Assembly (NCBI GenBank): GCA_938041695.1 | Contig: CALISI010000057.1 | Span: forward strand, 1 to 64,000 | From: an uncultured Actinomyces sp. | Lineage (GTDB): Bacteria > Actinomycetota > Actinomycetes > Actinomycetales > Actinomycetaceae | Reading direction: 5' to 3' | DNA length: 64,000 nucleotides | Position numbers and translations under genes: made by a program | Notes under the pieces: model-generated | The model's input: only the letters and a program-made list of their open reading frames with translations | Told to the model about the DNA's origin: nothing | The model's database searches: none | In this document: one piece after another, positions 42,061 to 51,563 of the stretch | How positions within the stretch are numbered: position 1 is the first letter of the stretch | How the letters are laid out: every line of letters starts with the position of its first letter

Positions 42061-44361
42061 CTATGTGTCAGCACCGATGCGCACTGCCTCGAAGACACCG
42101 TCAACCCGACGCAGGGCGGACAGAACCGCATTGAGATGGCCAAGATCGGCTAGCTCGAAGGAAAAGTTGCCCGACGCGACCTGATCCCCGTCAGTCTTAA
42201 GCGCAGCAGCGAGAATGTTGACGCGGTAGTCGGACAGGACACGGGTCAGATCGGACAGCAGGCCGCCGCGATCGAGCGCACGCACCTCAATCTGCACCCG
42301 GAAAGGAGCCCCAAGCCCCTTCTCGTTCCACGAAACATCAACGAAACGCTCAGGCTGCAGCTGTCCCAAACGCAACGCGTTCGCGCACGTGGAGCGGTGC
42401 ACCGAAACCCCCTGGCCGCGGGTAATGAATCCGACGATGTCATCCCCCGGAACAGGAGTACAGCACTTGGCGAGCTTGACCCAGATGTCGTTGGGACTCA
42501 GCCCGGCCACTGTAATCGCCGCATCACCGCTATGCTCCGAGCGAGGCTTCTGCGAGCCGGGCGTCACACCCTCAGCAAGCGTCTCCTCTGTACCGTCTCC
42601 CCCACCCAGGTTATCGACGAGCCGGGTCACAACGTTTTGTGCGGAAATATGCCCTTCACCAACGGCGGCGTACAGGCCAGACACATCCGGGTACCCGAAC
42701 GACGTCGACACCGACAGAATCGAGTCGTGGTTCATCAGGCGCTGGAGGGGCAGGTTCTGCTTACGCATCGTGCGCGCCAACGCTTCCTTGCCCGATTCGA
42801 TGGCTTCCTCGCGGCGTTCCTTCGAGAACCACGCCTTAATCTTGGCGCGCGCACGCGGGGACGCAACAAATGCGAGCCAATCGCGAGATGGACCCGACTT
42901 ATCGGACTTCGACGTGACGACCTCGACCGTCTCACCCGACTCAAGGCGCGTGTCAAGCGAAACGAGACGACCGTTCACCTTCGCACCCACGGTGCGGTGC
43001 CCGACCTCCGTGTGCACGGCATAGGCGAAATCAACGGGAGTTGCGCGCGCTGGTAGGACGATGACCTGTCCCTTCGGGGTAAACACGTACACCTCGTCGC
43101 CGGCGATCTCATAGCGCAGCGAATCCAGGAACTCCTCGGGGTCTCCTGTCTCCCGTTCCATCTCGACCAGGGCACGCAACCAGTTCGCCTGCTCGTCCGA
43201 GCTCATCCGATCAGAATCGCCGCCCGTGGCATTGGGGTTCTGCTTGTACTTCCAGTGCGCCGCCACGCCATGTTCGGCACGCTCGTGCATATCGAAGGTG
43301 CGGATCTGAATCTCCACGGGCTTGCCACCGGGACCGATAACCGTCGTATGCAGCGACTGGTAGAGGTTAAACTTCGGCATCGCGATGTAGTCTTTAAAAC
43401 GACCCGGGATGGGATTCCACCGCCCGTGCAACGACCCCAGGACTCCGTAGCAGTCTTTGATCGACTCCACAAGGACGCGGACCGCGACCAGGTCGAAGAC
43501 CTCGTCGAATGCCTTCCCGCGCACGATCATCTTCTGGTAGATCGAATAGTGACTCTTCGGGCGACCGCTGACCGTGCCCTTCGTGCCCGAGCGACGCAGA
43601 TCCTCCTCGATCTGATCGATGATGTCGCGCAGGTATTCCTCACGCTGCGGAGCGCGCTCGGTGACAAGGCGGTCGATCTCCTCGTAGATCTCCGGGTACA
43701 GCGTCTTAAAGGACAGTTCCTCGAGCTCCCACTTCACCATGTTCATGCCGAGGCGGTGGGCCAGCGGCGCATAGATTTCGAGGGTCTCCTGCGCTTTCTT
43801 CGCCGCCGACTTCGCTGGGACGAAGCGCCACGTCCGGGCGTTGTGCAGGCGGTCCGCCAACTTGATGAGGAGGACACGGATGTCGCGACTCATCGCGACG
43901 AGCATCTTGCGCAGGGTCTCGGACTGTGCAGCAGCCCCGTAGTGCACCTTGTCGAGCTTGGTGACACCGTCCACGAGGTTGGCAATGGCTTCTCCGTACT
44001 CGGCAGCCAACTGCTCGAGGGTGTAGTCCGTGTCCTCGACCGTGTCGTGCAGCAGTGCGGCGACGAGCGTCGGCGTTGTCATACCCATTTCCGCCAAGAT
44101 GGTCGCGACGGCAACCGGGTGGGTGATATAAGGTTCGCCAGACTTGCGTATCTGTCCGCGATGATGTTCCTCAGCTGTGCGGTACGCACGCTCAACGACG
44201 CTGATATCCGCCTTCGGATGATTAGCGCGCAGCGCACGCACAAGCGGCTCAATCTCAGGGATCGTGGCGCGCCCTCGCGAGCCAAACCACACGAGGCCGG
44301 AGCGCACCCGGGAACCAGCCGCCGGAAGCGCGGAGCCTGTTGTCATGTCGTCGCTGCTCAT
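42061..44361 (-). CDS. relA: Bifunctional (p)ppGpp synthetase/hydrolase (RSH)
   Basis: 766 aa. Hydrolase HD domain first (EEHHRGQIRKSGEPYITHPVA, LLHDTVEDTD, KLADRLHN), then synthetase domain (GRPKSHYSIYQKM, RGKAFDEVFDLVAVRVLV, YQSLHTTVIG), TGS domain (VYVFTPKGQVIVLP), a zinc-finger-like/helical region (CCTPVPGDDIVGF) and a C-terminal ACT domain. Intact HD residues argue for hydrolase as well as synthetase activity, as in the single Rel of most actinobacteria. Stringent-response regulator. Lies downstream of apt, as in mycobacteria and Streptomyces. Confidence 0.96.
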   Translation of the reverse strand: MSSDDMTTGSALPAAGSRVRSGLVWFGSRGRATIPEIEPLVRALRANHPKADISVVERAYRTAEEHHRGQIRKSGEPYITHPVAVATILAEMGMTTPTLVAALLHDTVEDTDYTLEQLAAEYGEAIANLVDGVTKLDKVHYGAAAQSETLRKMLVAMSRDIRVLLIKLADRLHNARTWRFVPAKSAAKKAQETLEIYAPLAHRLGMNMVKWELEELSFKTLYPEIYEEIDRLVTERAPQREEYLRDIIDQIEEDLRRSGTKGTVSGRPKSHYSIYQKMIVRGKAFDEVFDLVAVRVLVESIKDCYGVLGSLHGRWNPIPGRFKDYIAMPKFNLYQSLHTTVIGPGGKPVEIQIRTFDMHERAEHGVAAHWKYKQNPNATGGDSDRMSSDEQANWLRALVEMERETGDPEEFLDSLRYEIAGDEVYVFTPKGQVIVLPARATPVDFAYAVHTEVGHRTVGAKVNGRLVSLDTRLESGETVEVVTSKSDKSGPSRDWLAFVASPRARAKIKAWFSKERREEAIESGKEALARTMRKQNLPLQRLMNHDSILSVSTSFGYPDVSGLYAAVGEGHISAQNVVTRLVDNLGGGDGTEETLAEGVTPGSQKPRSEHSGDAAITVAGLSPNDIWVKLAKCCTPVPGDDIVGFITRGQGVSVHRSTCANALRLGQLQPERFVDVSWNEKGLGAPFRVQIEVRALDRGGLLSDLTRVLSDYRVNILAAALKTDGDQVASGNFSFELADLGHLNAVLSALRRVDGVFEAVRIGADT

Positions 44362-44438
44362 GGCCCCATGATAGCGACGAACGAGCGAGTCCGGGGATCA
44401 GACAATCCCCGGACCCGCACACTGTCAAGAAGCAGTGC

Positions 44439-44978
44439 TCACAGATGCAGTGCGGTCTCCACCGTCACATCCGAGAGCACCGAGCGCCCGCCCAGCGCAT
44501 CAAGCTCGAGCAGAACGGCCACGGCCTCGACGGACGCACCGCACTGACGTAGCAGCCTGACCGCTGCGTTTGCGGTACCACCAGTGGCGAGCACGTCGTC
44601 AATAATGAGGACACGCTGGCCCTCATGGACGGACTCCGGATGGATTTCCATGCGGGCCGTGCCGTACTCGAGCTCATAATCGACGCCGATCACGTGGCCG
44701 GGCAGCTTGCCGGCCTTACGGATCGTCAGCATGCCGATTCCGAGTTCGGCAGCCACGGGGGCACCAAGGATGAAACCGCGCGACTCGAGGCCCGCGACGG
44801 CGTCGATGCGGCCCGCGTAGCGCGCACCGATCAGCTCGACCAGTTCTTTGAACGCCGGGCCGTTCGCGAACAGCTCGGTGATATCACGGAACAGGACGCC
44901 GGGTTCCGGGAAATCCGGAATCTCCAGAAGGTTATGTTGCACCAGGGCGGCAACGCGGTCGCCAAGCTCACCGATCAT
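44439..44978 (-). CDS. apt: Adenine phosphoribosyltransferase
   Basis: Salvages adenine with PRPP to AMP. 179 aa. PRPP motif VLIIDDVLATGGTANAA, N-terminal IPDFPEPGVLFRDIT and ESRGFILGAPVA are all type I Apt signatures. ATG overlaps the secF stop by 4 bases. Confidence 0.96.
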   Translation of the reverse strand: MIGELGDRVAALVQHNLLEIPDFPEPGVLFRDITELFANGPAFKELVELIGARYAGRIDAVAGLESRGFILGAPVAAELGIGMLTIRKAGKLPGHVIGVDYELEYGTARMEIHPESVHEGQRVLIIDDVLATGGTANAAVRLLRQCGASVEAVAVLLELDALGGRSVLSDVTVETALHL

Positions 44979-46063
44979 CGATGATTCTTCTTCCTGTGGG
45001 GCTGGTTCTCATTACCCAGACGCTGTCCGGGCTTGATCGGAGCCACCTTGACGGACTTCGCCGTGGAAGCCTCTCCGGTGGCGGTGCGGTGGTCGCGCTC
45101 ATGTGCGACCGCTGCGTTGTGCTCGCGGGTCTTGTTCGAGAGCTCCTGGAACGTCACCAGGAGCGGCGACGCGATGAAGATCGACGAGTAGGTACCGGCG
45201 ATCATGCCGACGAACAGAGCCAACGAGATATCCACCAGGGTACCGGGGCCCAGGGCCACGGAACCGATAATAAGGATCGCGCCGACGGGGAGAAGCGCCA
45301 CAACCGAGGTGTTGATCGAGCGAACCATCGTCTGGTTGACCGCAAGGTTCACGTACTCGCCGAAGGTGTAGTGCTTCTGATCGTAGACATCCGAGGTCAG
45401 CTCGCGCACCTTGTCGAAGACGACGACGGTGTCATAGAGCGAGTAGCCCAGAATCGTCAGGAAGCCGATGACGGTCGCGGGCGAAACCTCTACCTGGAGG
45501 ATCGCGAAGACACCCACGGTGACAGCGATATCGTGCAGCAGCGCCAGGAGCGCGGAGGCAGCCATGCGCCACGAACGGAAGTAGACGGTCATCAGCAGGG
45601 CAACGAGGGCCATGAAGATCGCGAGCGACTGCGCGGCCTTGGTGGTGACCGACGAGCCCCAGGAGGGACCGATCGAGGAGGACTGAACCTCGGAGGCATC
45701 GACGCCGTAGGCGCCGGCCAGGGCCTCACGCATCTGCGCGGTCTGCGCGGAGTCGAGGGACGTGGTCTGGATGCGCACGGAGTCAGAACCCACGCGCGTC
45801 ACCTTCGGGCTGCCCTCGACAAGGCCGCTTGAGCTGACCGCACGCAGTGCGAAGGACTCGCTCTGGTCGCTCACGTGAGCGACGTCAAACTGGGAACCAC
45901 CGGTGAACTCGATCGAACGGTTCAGGCCAAGGATCGCGACGAGCGCGAAACCAACGACAATTACGCCAGCGGCAAGACCGACGAAAATCTTGCGCTTGGG
46001 GACGACGGCGTAGGACTTCTCGCCCGAGTACAGGGCGTTGCCCCACTGAGCAAAACTCATCAT
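44975..46063 (-). CDS. secF: Protein translocase subunit SecF
   Basis: 362 aa, six membrane helices with a periplasmic-type loop (FTGGSQFDVAHVSDQSE). The family motif ILGYSLYDTVVVFDKVRE is in helix 4 and SINTSVVALLPVGAI follows. Works with SecD to drive late steps of Sec export using the proton gradient. A double ATG (46063 and 46060) follows GAGGAG within the end of secD; an upstream open frame within secD is a shadow. A hydrophilic tail of about 60 residues is cytoplasmic. Confidence 0.95.
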   Translation of the reverse strand: MMSFAQWGNALYSGEKSYAVVPKRKIFVGLAAGVIVVGFALVAILGLNRSIEFTGGSQFDVAHVSDQSESFALRAVSSSGLVEGSPKVTRVGSDSVRIQTTSLDSAQTAQMREALAGAYGVDASEVQSSSIGPSWGSSVTTKAAQSLAIFMALVALLMTVYFRSWRMAASALLALLHDIAVTVGVFAILQVEVSPATVIGFLTILGYSLYDTVVVFDKVRELTSDVYDQKHYTFGEYVNLAVNQTMVRSINTSVVALLPVGAILIIGSVALGPGTLVDISLALFVGMIAGTYSSIFIASPLLVTFQELSNKTREHNAAVAHERDHRTATGEASTAKSVKVAPIKPGQRLGNENQPHRKKNHR

Positions 46064-46064
46064 G

Positions 46065-48017
46065 TCAGTTCTCCTCTTCCTCGGTCGCGACAGTCGAGTC
46101 ATCCGTCGATTCAGTCGGCGAGGCCGCTTCAGCCTCTTCCTGCGCCTTCGCTGCAGCGAGGCGCGCTGCACGGCGTCGCTCGGCAATCGACAGTCCTTCC
46201 CCGGCCTCGTCTTCCTTGTTCTTGGAGGCGGAGTCTCCACGGGCGACGACGCGCCCACGGCCCGCGTACACGAGGGAGCTCTTCGCGCCCAGGTGCTCGG
46301 GGTCGAGGCCGGAGAACTTGTGGCCTTCTCCGAAGAAGCGCGTACGGATCAGCAGCTCCATCATCGGGTGGGTGAACAGGAAGATCACAGCGATATCGAT
46401 GATCGTCGTGACACCAAGCGTGAACGCAAAGCCCTGAACGCCACCAACGGCGAGCAGGTAGAGGACCACGGCAGCGACCAGGTTGACAGCGTCGGAAACG
46501 AGAATGGTGCGCTTGGCGCGATCCCACCCTTCTTCGACAGCGGCCTGCAGCGGTCGGCCATCACGAACTTCATCGCGGACACGTTCGAAGTAGACGATGA
46601 AGGAGTCAGTCGTCACGCCGATTGCCATAATCAGGCCGGCGACACCCGCCAGCGACAAGCGATAGCCCATCGCCCACGAGAGCAGCGTAATCACCAGGTA
46701 GGTGATAACCGAGGCCACCACCAGCGAGCCCGCCGAGATGATTGCCAGACCGCGGTACTGCCAAATCAGGTAGAGGATGACCAGGAGGAAGCCGATGAGG
46801 GCTGCCCACAGGCCAACCGTCAGGTGATCGGTACCGATTGTCGCCGAGATCTGCTGTTCGGACTCGACCTCGAAGTTAAGCGGCAGCGAACCGAAGCTCA
46901 GCTGATTTGCGAGCGTGGACGCGGACTGAGCGGTGAAGTTACCGGTGATCTCAGCCTGTCCGTTGGGGATGATCGCGTTCATCGAGGGGGCCGTGATGAC
47001 CGTACCGTCGAGGACGACCGCGAAGGAGTTACGGTCGGGACGGCCCTGGTAGAACGAGGAACCTGAGGGGTCAGACTCGTGGAATCCGTAGAGGATGGTG
47101 GAGGTGTCCTTGAACTTCTCCGTGCCCGCGTCGTTGAACTGCAAGGAGACCGCCCACTGACCGGTGGTCTGTCCGTTGCTGTTGCGCGCGAGACCGGCCG
47201 TCGCAGTCTTCAAGTCCGAACCCGGCACCGCAACGGGGCCGAGGATGTACTTGATCTGACCGGAATCGTCACAGGCAGCGTAGGGCTTGTCCGAGGCACC
47301 CTCGACGTGCTTCACGTCGGCCGCAGCCGAGCAGTCAAGCGTCAGGAAGTCGTACATAACCTGCTCAGTAATCCAAGCGAGATCCGACGCGTTCTCCGGT
47401 GTCGTCGCAGGAGTATCGGACAGGACACCGTCCTGGTTGTTGTCAGCAATGCCCATCGCGGTCGACGCATCAAGGGCGGTGGACTGCACGCCAGACTGGG
47501 CCGCTTCGGTCGCCGGGGCACCAGACTGGGCACCCGACTGCTCGCCGGACTGGGCACCCGACTGTTCGCCGGACTGCGCCGTGCCCGTCTGCGACGGCTG
47601 CTGGTTCTGGATGACGCCCTGGGCTGCGCCGATGCGCAGGACAGGACGGAAGTTCATCTGCGAGGACGAACGAATCAGGTCCAGCTGTTCCTGCGAGGGC
47701 GTGCCGGGGATCGACACCATGATGTTCGAGTTACCCATCGAGGTAATCTCGGACTCGGACACACCAGAGGCGTCGATACGGTTACGAATAATCGAGATCG
47801 CCTGGGTAATGTCCTCTTCGGTAATCTCGCGCTGTCCGTCGCCCGTCACGGTGGGGGTCAGGATGAGCTGAGTACCGCCCTTCAGATCGAGAGCGAGATC
47901 GGGATACGGAGACACGCCCTCGGTAAAGTGCCCGATCGCAAGTGCCGCACACGCCGCCACGATGGAGACGGTGAGGGTCACGAGCGCGCGCACAGGGCGT
48001 CGCTTATGTGATGCCAC
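46065..48017 (-). CDS. secD: Protein translocase subunit SecD
   Basis: 650 aa. Helix 1 near 10-30, then the motif DLALDLKGGTQLILTP. The large external domain is interrupted by a Gln/Ser/Gly-rich insertion (about 145-185). Further on are the PNGQAEITGNFTAQ region, FGSLPLNFEVESEQQIS and helices 2-6, with MAIGVTTDSFIVYFERVRDEVRDG as the SecD/SecF hallmark, and an acidic C-terminal tail of about 90 residues. GTG start. Followed immediately by secF. Confidence 0.95.
   Translation of the reverse strand: MASHKRRPVRALVTLTVSIVAACAALAIGHFTEGVSPYPDLALDLKGGTQLILTPTVTGDGQREITEEDITQAISIIRNRIDASGVSESEITSMGNSNIMVSIPGTPSQEQLDLIRSSSQMNFRPVLRIGAAQGVIQNQQPSQTGTAQSGEQSGAQSGEQSGAQSGAPATEAAQSGVQSTALDASTAMGIADNNQDGVLSDTPATTPENASDLAWITEQVMYDFLTLDCSAAADVKHVEGASDKPYAACDDSGQIKYILGPVAVPGSDLKTATAGLARNSNGQTTGQWAVSLQFNDAGTEKFKDTSTILYGFHESDPSGSSFYQGRPDRNSFAVVLDGTVITAPSMNAIIPNGQAEITGNFTAQSASTLANQLSFGSLPLNFEVESEQQISATIGTDHLTVGLWAALIGFLLVILYLIWQYRGLAIISAGSLVVASVITYLVITLLSWAMGYRLSLAGVAGLIMAIGVTTDSFIVYFERVRDEVRDGRPLQAAVEEGWDRAKRTILVSDAVNLVAAVVLYLLAVGGVQGFAFTLGVTTIIDIAVIFLFTHPMMELLIRTRFFGEGHKFSGLDPEHLGAKSSLVYAGRGRVVARGDSASKNKEDEAGEGLSIAERRRAARLAAAKAQEEAEAASPTESTDDSTVATEEEEN
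47528..47575. repeat. Tandem 24-bp repeat in secD
   Basis: Two 24-bp copies differing at one base encode the repeated AQSGEQSG units of the low-complexity insertion; further degenerate units flank them. Confidence 0.8.
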
Positions 48018-48043
48018 GGTTCTACTTTCCGTTCAGCCTTGAC

Positions 48044-48457
48044 TTACTTCTGCTGCTCGTCGGGCTCGTTGTTGAAGAAATCATCGTTGGTCGGCTCGTC
48101 GAGGCCAAGGACCGTCTCGTCCTCGTCCGTCGTCTCGTCCGTGCCAGCGGTCTCGACCGCGTCCTTCTGCTCTGTGTCGGCGAGGGGCGGCTGACCGCCA
48201 ATTTCGGCGATCATCTGGCGTTCCCAGTACATCTCGTGCCCGTCGGTGGTCTCCAGGACGATGATGTCGCCGTCGAGGTCAACAAAACGACCCCAGAAGC
48301 CGACGCGGGTACGAACCCATTCTCCGGGCGTCACGGCGGCGAGCTGGTCGCGCTTTTCCTGCTCCATCTTCGCCATCTGCTTCTTGCGGGAGGTCGAGCT
48401 CCACCACATAAAAGCGACCATGACGACGATCAGGATCACGAGGGTGTAGTTGTTCAT
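48044..48457 (-). CDS. yajC: Preprotein translocase subunit YajC
   Basis: 137 aa: one N-terminal membrane helix (NYTLVILIVVMVAFMWW), RKKQMAKMEQEKRDQL, then the beta-barrel-like part (TPGEWVRTRVGFWGRFVDLDGDIIVLET) and an acidic tail (DETTDEDETVLGLDEPTNDD). Associates with SecDF. ATG at 48457 gives the canonical short N-terminus; an ORF extension of 15 codons lacks support. Shine-Dalgarno is weak. Confidence 0.92.
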   Translation of the reverse strand: MNNYTLVILIVVMVAFMWWSSTSRKKQMAKMEQEKRDQLAAVTPGEWVRTRVGFWGRFVDLDGDIIVLETTDGHEMYWERQMIAEIGGQPPLADTEQKDAVETAGTDETTDEDETVLGLDEPTNDDFFNNEPDEQQK

Positions 48458-48636
48458 AAAGGCTGATTCACTTTCGATGACGGTCAGGCGCTTGAAGCGC
48501 ACCTTGCCAGTCTAATGCCCGAGGAGGGTTTTAGCCTAAGTGATCAACGAGTGGCGCGGCGCGCGTATCACCCGAGCCTCTTTGACACCGCCGCGTGTAG
48601 CCGTGGCCAGCCACGATAGGTACGAGGCCCACTCCC

Positions 48637-49689
48637 CTAGTCGAACAGCGCCCCGTCCGGCGCGGGCGGGTTGAGCCCGAGGTGCGCCCATGCCTTGGGG
48701 GTTGCCATGCGTCCTCGATTGGTACGAACGAGGAATCCTTCACGCACGAGGTAGGGTTCCGCGACCGTTTCGACCGTTTCCGCCTCCTCACCGATCGTGA
48801 CGGACAGGGTCGTGAGGCCGACCGGACCTCCCGCAAAACGGCGGCAGATGGCGTCAAGGACGGCTCGGTCAAGGCGGTCAAGGCCTGAAGGATCAACCTC
48901 GAAAAGCTCAAGAGCACCACGCGCGGCCTCAAGAGTCAGCTGCCCGTCACCGTGCACCTGGGCGTAGTCAACGACGCGACGCAGGAGACGGTTCGCGATA
49001 CGGGGGGTACCGCGCGAACGCGACGCGATCTCGTGCGCGGCCTGCGCATCGATGGGCGATCCGAGCAGCGAGGCCGAACGGGTGACGACGGACTGAAGCT
49101 CATCGGTCTCGTAGAACTCAAGGTGGGCGGTGAAGCCGAAGCGGTCGCGCAGCGGAGCAGGAAGGAGCCCGGAACGCGTCGTCGCCCCGACGACCGTGAA
49201 AGGCGGGAGTGTGAGCGGGATCGAGGTCGCGCCGGGGCCCTTGCCCACGACGACATCGACACGGAAGTCTTCCATCGCGAGGTAGAGCATTTCCTCGGCG
49301 GTGCGCGCGAGGCGGTGGATCTCATCGATGAACAGAATGTCGCCCTCTTGAAGGCCGGACAGGATCGCCGCCAAGTCGCCCGCATGCTGGATCGCCGGGC
49401 CGGAGGTCAGTCGTAGAGACGTGCCCATCTCGGCGGCGATGATCATGGCGAGCGTCGTCTTGCCCAATCCCGGAGGGCCCGCGAGCAGCACGTGGTCGGG
49501 GCTGGCTGAGCGCATGCGCGCGGCATCGAGAACGAGCTGGAGCTGTCCGCGCACGACCCGCTGACCTACGAACTCCGAGAGTTTCTTGGGGCGCAGAGCG
49601 GCCTCGGCGGCACGCTCAAGCTCGCCTGCGTCGGGAGCGACGATGCGCATCGCATCGACGTCGAAACCCGAATCCATCTGATCAGCCAC
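48637..49689 (-). CDS. ruvB: Holliday junction branch-migration helicase RuvB
   Basis: AAA+ motor of the RuvAB complex, 350 aa. Walker A AGPPGLGKTTLAMIIA, Walker B ILFIDEIHRLAR, sensor 1 GATTRSGLL, arginine finger region PLRDRFGF and the C-terminal winged helix (EPYLVREGFLVRTNRGRMAT). GTG start overlaps the ruvA stop by 8 bases. An intergenic stretch of about 180 bases without recognisable content lies between it and yajC. Confidence 0.97.
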   Translation of the reverse strand: MADQMDSGFDVDAMRIVAPDAGELERAAEAALRPKKLSEFVGQRVVRGQLQLVLDAARMRSASPDHVLLAGPPGLGKTTLAMIIAAEMGTSLRLTSGPAIQHAGDLAAILSGLQEGDILFIDEIHRLARTAEEMLYLAMEDFRVDVVVGKGPGATSIPLTLPPFTVVGATTRSGLLPAPLRDRFGFTAHLEFYETDELQSVVTRSASLLGSPIDAQAAHEIASRSRGTPRIANRLLRRVVDYAQVHGDGQLTLEAARGALELFEVDPSGLDRLDRAVLDAICRRFAGGPVGLTTLSVTIGEEAETVETVAEPYLVREGFLVRTNRGRMATPKAWAHLGLNPPAPDGALFD

Positions 49690-50287
49690 GTCCGCCTCCC
49701 AGGGTCACGAGAGCGGCGCGCAGCATGTCCGAAGCACCGAGGCCACTGCCCGCGAACTTCTCGATCGCCTTGGCGGCCTGAGCCTCGGACCATCCGAGAC
49801 CAACCAGGGCGGCGCTCACCTCGGCGGCCACCGCATCCTCAGTGGGCGCGGGAGCAGCGGCGGTTTCTCCACCCGGCAGGACCGCAGGGGTTCCAAGCTT
49901 ATCGCCGATCTCGAGCGCCATGCGCTGAGCCGATTTCTTGCCCACACCGGGGATGCGCTGGAGGGTAGCCAGGTCCTGATCACGGACGGCACGTCGCAGG
50001 TCGTCGGGACGCAGGACCGCCAGCGCCGCGAGAGCAATCTTGGGGCCGATACCCGAGACCGACAGGAGCTTCGTGAACACGTCGCGCTCATCCACGGATT
50101 CGAAGCCGTACAGGGTCATCGAGTCCTCGCGCACGATCATGGACGTGAACACCGTCATCTCCGCGTCGCGGGAAGCACCCTGCGCAAAAGCCGGCGTCAC
50201 GTGCACGCGAAAACCAATTCCTCCGACGAGGATATCAATATGGTCGAGGCCGACGCTCGCGACAGTGCCGCGCAAAATGGAGATCAC
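49682..50287 (-). CDS. ruvA: Holliday junction DNA-binding protein RuvA
   Basis: 201 aa. OB-fold N-terminus (VISILRGTVASVGLDHIDI), helix-hairpin-helix pairs (SVSGIGPKIALAALAV and RIPGVGKKSAQRMALEI) and a C-terminal RuvB-binding domain (LVGLGWSEAQAAKAI). GTG at 50287, with AAGGA 5-6 bases upstream, gives the standard N-terminus; the ATG six codons earlier is the alternative. Confidence 0.95.
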   Translation of the reverse strand: MISILRGTVASVGLDHIDILVGGIGFRVHVTPAFAQGASRDAEMTVFTSMIVREDSMTLYGFESVDERDVFTKLLSVSGIGPKIALAALAVLRPDDLRRAVRDQDLATLQRIPGVGKKSAQRMALEIGDKLGTPAVLPGGETAAAPAPTEDAVAAEVSAALVGLGWSEAQAAKAIEKFAGSGLGASDMLRAALVTLGGGRG

Positions 50288-50340
50288 TGCGTTCCTTTCG
50301 TTCATGGTTCGCCCACACGCAGGCGAACATATGTACGATT

Positions 50341-50970
50341 CTAGCCACGCCTACGCCTCGGATCGACAGCACCCGTTCGGCGTTGCGCGGCCTGGGCCTC
50401 GGCCCATGCGCGCTGAGCGGGCGTCATAGACCCGCGGGCAGTCAGGCGACCCGAGATCGACACGGCCACCGAGGAGTCCTCAGGCGCGCCGAGCAAACCG
50501 GTCCCCCGCCACGCGTGCGTGATCGCGATGGCCAGCGCGTCAGCGGCGTCCGCAGGTTTGGGAGCTTTCGCGAGGCCGAGGATGCGCGCGACCATCGCCT
50601 GCACCTGCGCTTTATCCGCGTTGCCATTTCCAGAAACAGCAGACTTCACCTCGGAGGGCGTATGCACTGCCATCGGAAGTCCGGCACGCCCCACGCAGGT
50701 CATCGCCGCACCCATCACCTGCATGGTCGTCGTCACCGACTGCAGGTTGTCCTGCGCGAAGACGCGCTCAATAGCAACGACCTCAGGTTCGTAGCGTTCG
50801 ATGACACTATCGATTGCATCAGCGATGGTACGGAGGCGAAAGTGCGTCGCCAGATCCTTATCGGTGCGCGCAACACCGACGTAGACAAGCGAGGCACGCC
50901 GCGACGCATCGACGTCAACAACTCCGAGTCCGCAGCGAGTCAAGCCCGGGTCGATGCCCATGACGCGCAT
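50341..50970 (-). CDS. ruvC: Crossover junction endodeoxyribonuclease RuvC
   Basis: Resolves Holliday junctions. 209 aa RNase H-fold nuclease: catalytic Asp in RVMGIDPGLTRCG, Glu in VAIERVFAQDN, paired Asp in DAADALAIAITHAW. The C-terminal ~35 residues are basic and low complexity. ATG overlaps the pdxT TAA by one base. Order ruvC-ruvA-ruvB is canonical. Confidence 0.97.
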   Translation of the reverse strand: MRVMGIDPGLTRCGLGVVDVDASRRASLVYVGVARTDKDLATHFRLRTIADAIDSVIERYEPEVVAIERVFAQDNLQSVTTTMQVMGAAMTCVGRAGLPMAVHTPSEVKSAVSGNGNADKAQVQAMVARILGLAKAPKPADAADALAIAITHAWRGTGLLGAPEDSSVAVSISGRLTARGSMTPAQRAWAEAQAAQRRTGAVDPRRRRG

Positions 50971-51563
50971 TAAGCGCTGGCCACCATGTCGACGAACATC
51001 GCGTGAATGCGGTCGTCCCCACCCACCTCAGGATGGAAGGATGTCGCCATCACGTTGCCGCGGCGTACGGCGACAATCGGGCCATCAGCACGGTTACCGG
51101 CGCGCGCGATCACCTCGACGCCCTCACCCACCGACTCGACCCACGGGGCCCGGATAAAGACAGCGTGGAAAGGGCCGCCCTCAAGGCCGACGACATCCAG
51201 GTCCTCCTCGTAGGAGTCCACCTGACGGCCGAAGGCATTACGGCGCACAACCATGTCGAGCGCGCCGAAAGAGCGCTGATCCTCGCGACCATCCAAGATC
51301 GACGAGGCGAGCATGATCATGCCCGCACACGTCCCATACACGGGCATGCCGGAGGCAATGCGTTCGTTGAGCGTGTCAAAAAGCCCGAAAGACAGGAGAA
51401 GATTCGACATGGTCGTCGACTCACCGCCCGGGATGACCAGGCCATCAACCTGCTTCAGTTCAGAAACCCTTCGCACAAGCAGCGCGCGGGCGCCGGAGTT
51501 TTCCAGCGCCCGCACGTGCTCTGCGACGTCACCCTGGAGGGCGAGAACGCCGATGGTCACCAT
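50970..51563 (-). CDS. pdxT: Pyridoxal 5'-phosphate synthase glutaminase subunit PdxT
   Basis: Supplies ammonia to PdxS. 197 aa class I glutaminase: GVLALQGDVAEH, oxyanion motif IPGGESTTM, nucleophile Cys in YGTCAGMIML, His/Glu in TSFHPEVGGD. Starts inside the end of pdxS (ATGGTGA, 7-base overlap). Confidence 0.96.
   Translation of the reverse strand: MVTIGVLALQGDVAEHVRALENSGARALLVRRVSELKQVDGLVIPGGESTTMSNLLLSFGLFDTLNERIASGMPVYGTCAGMIMLASSILDGREDQRSFGALDMVVRRNAFGRQVDSYEEDLDVVGLEGGPFHAVFIRAPWVESVGEGVEVIARAGNRADGPIVAVRRGNVMATSFHPEVGGDDRIHAMFVDMVASA

Noticed and set aside
43255..44547. 430-codon plus-strand open frame opposite rel and apt
   Set aside because: Spans two conserved opposite-strand genes and has no domain.
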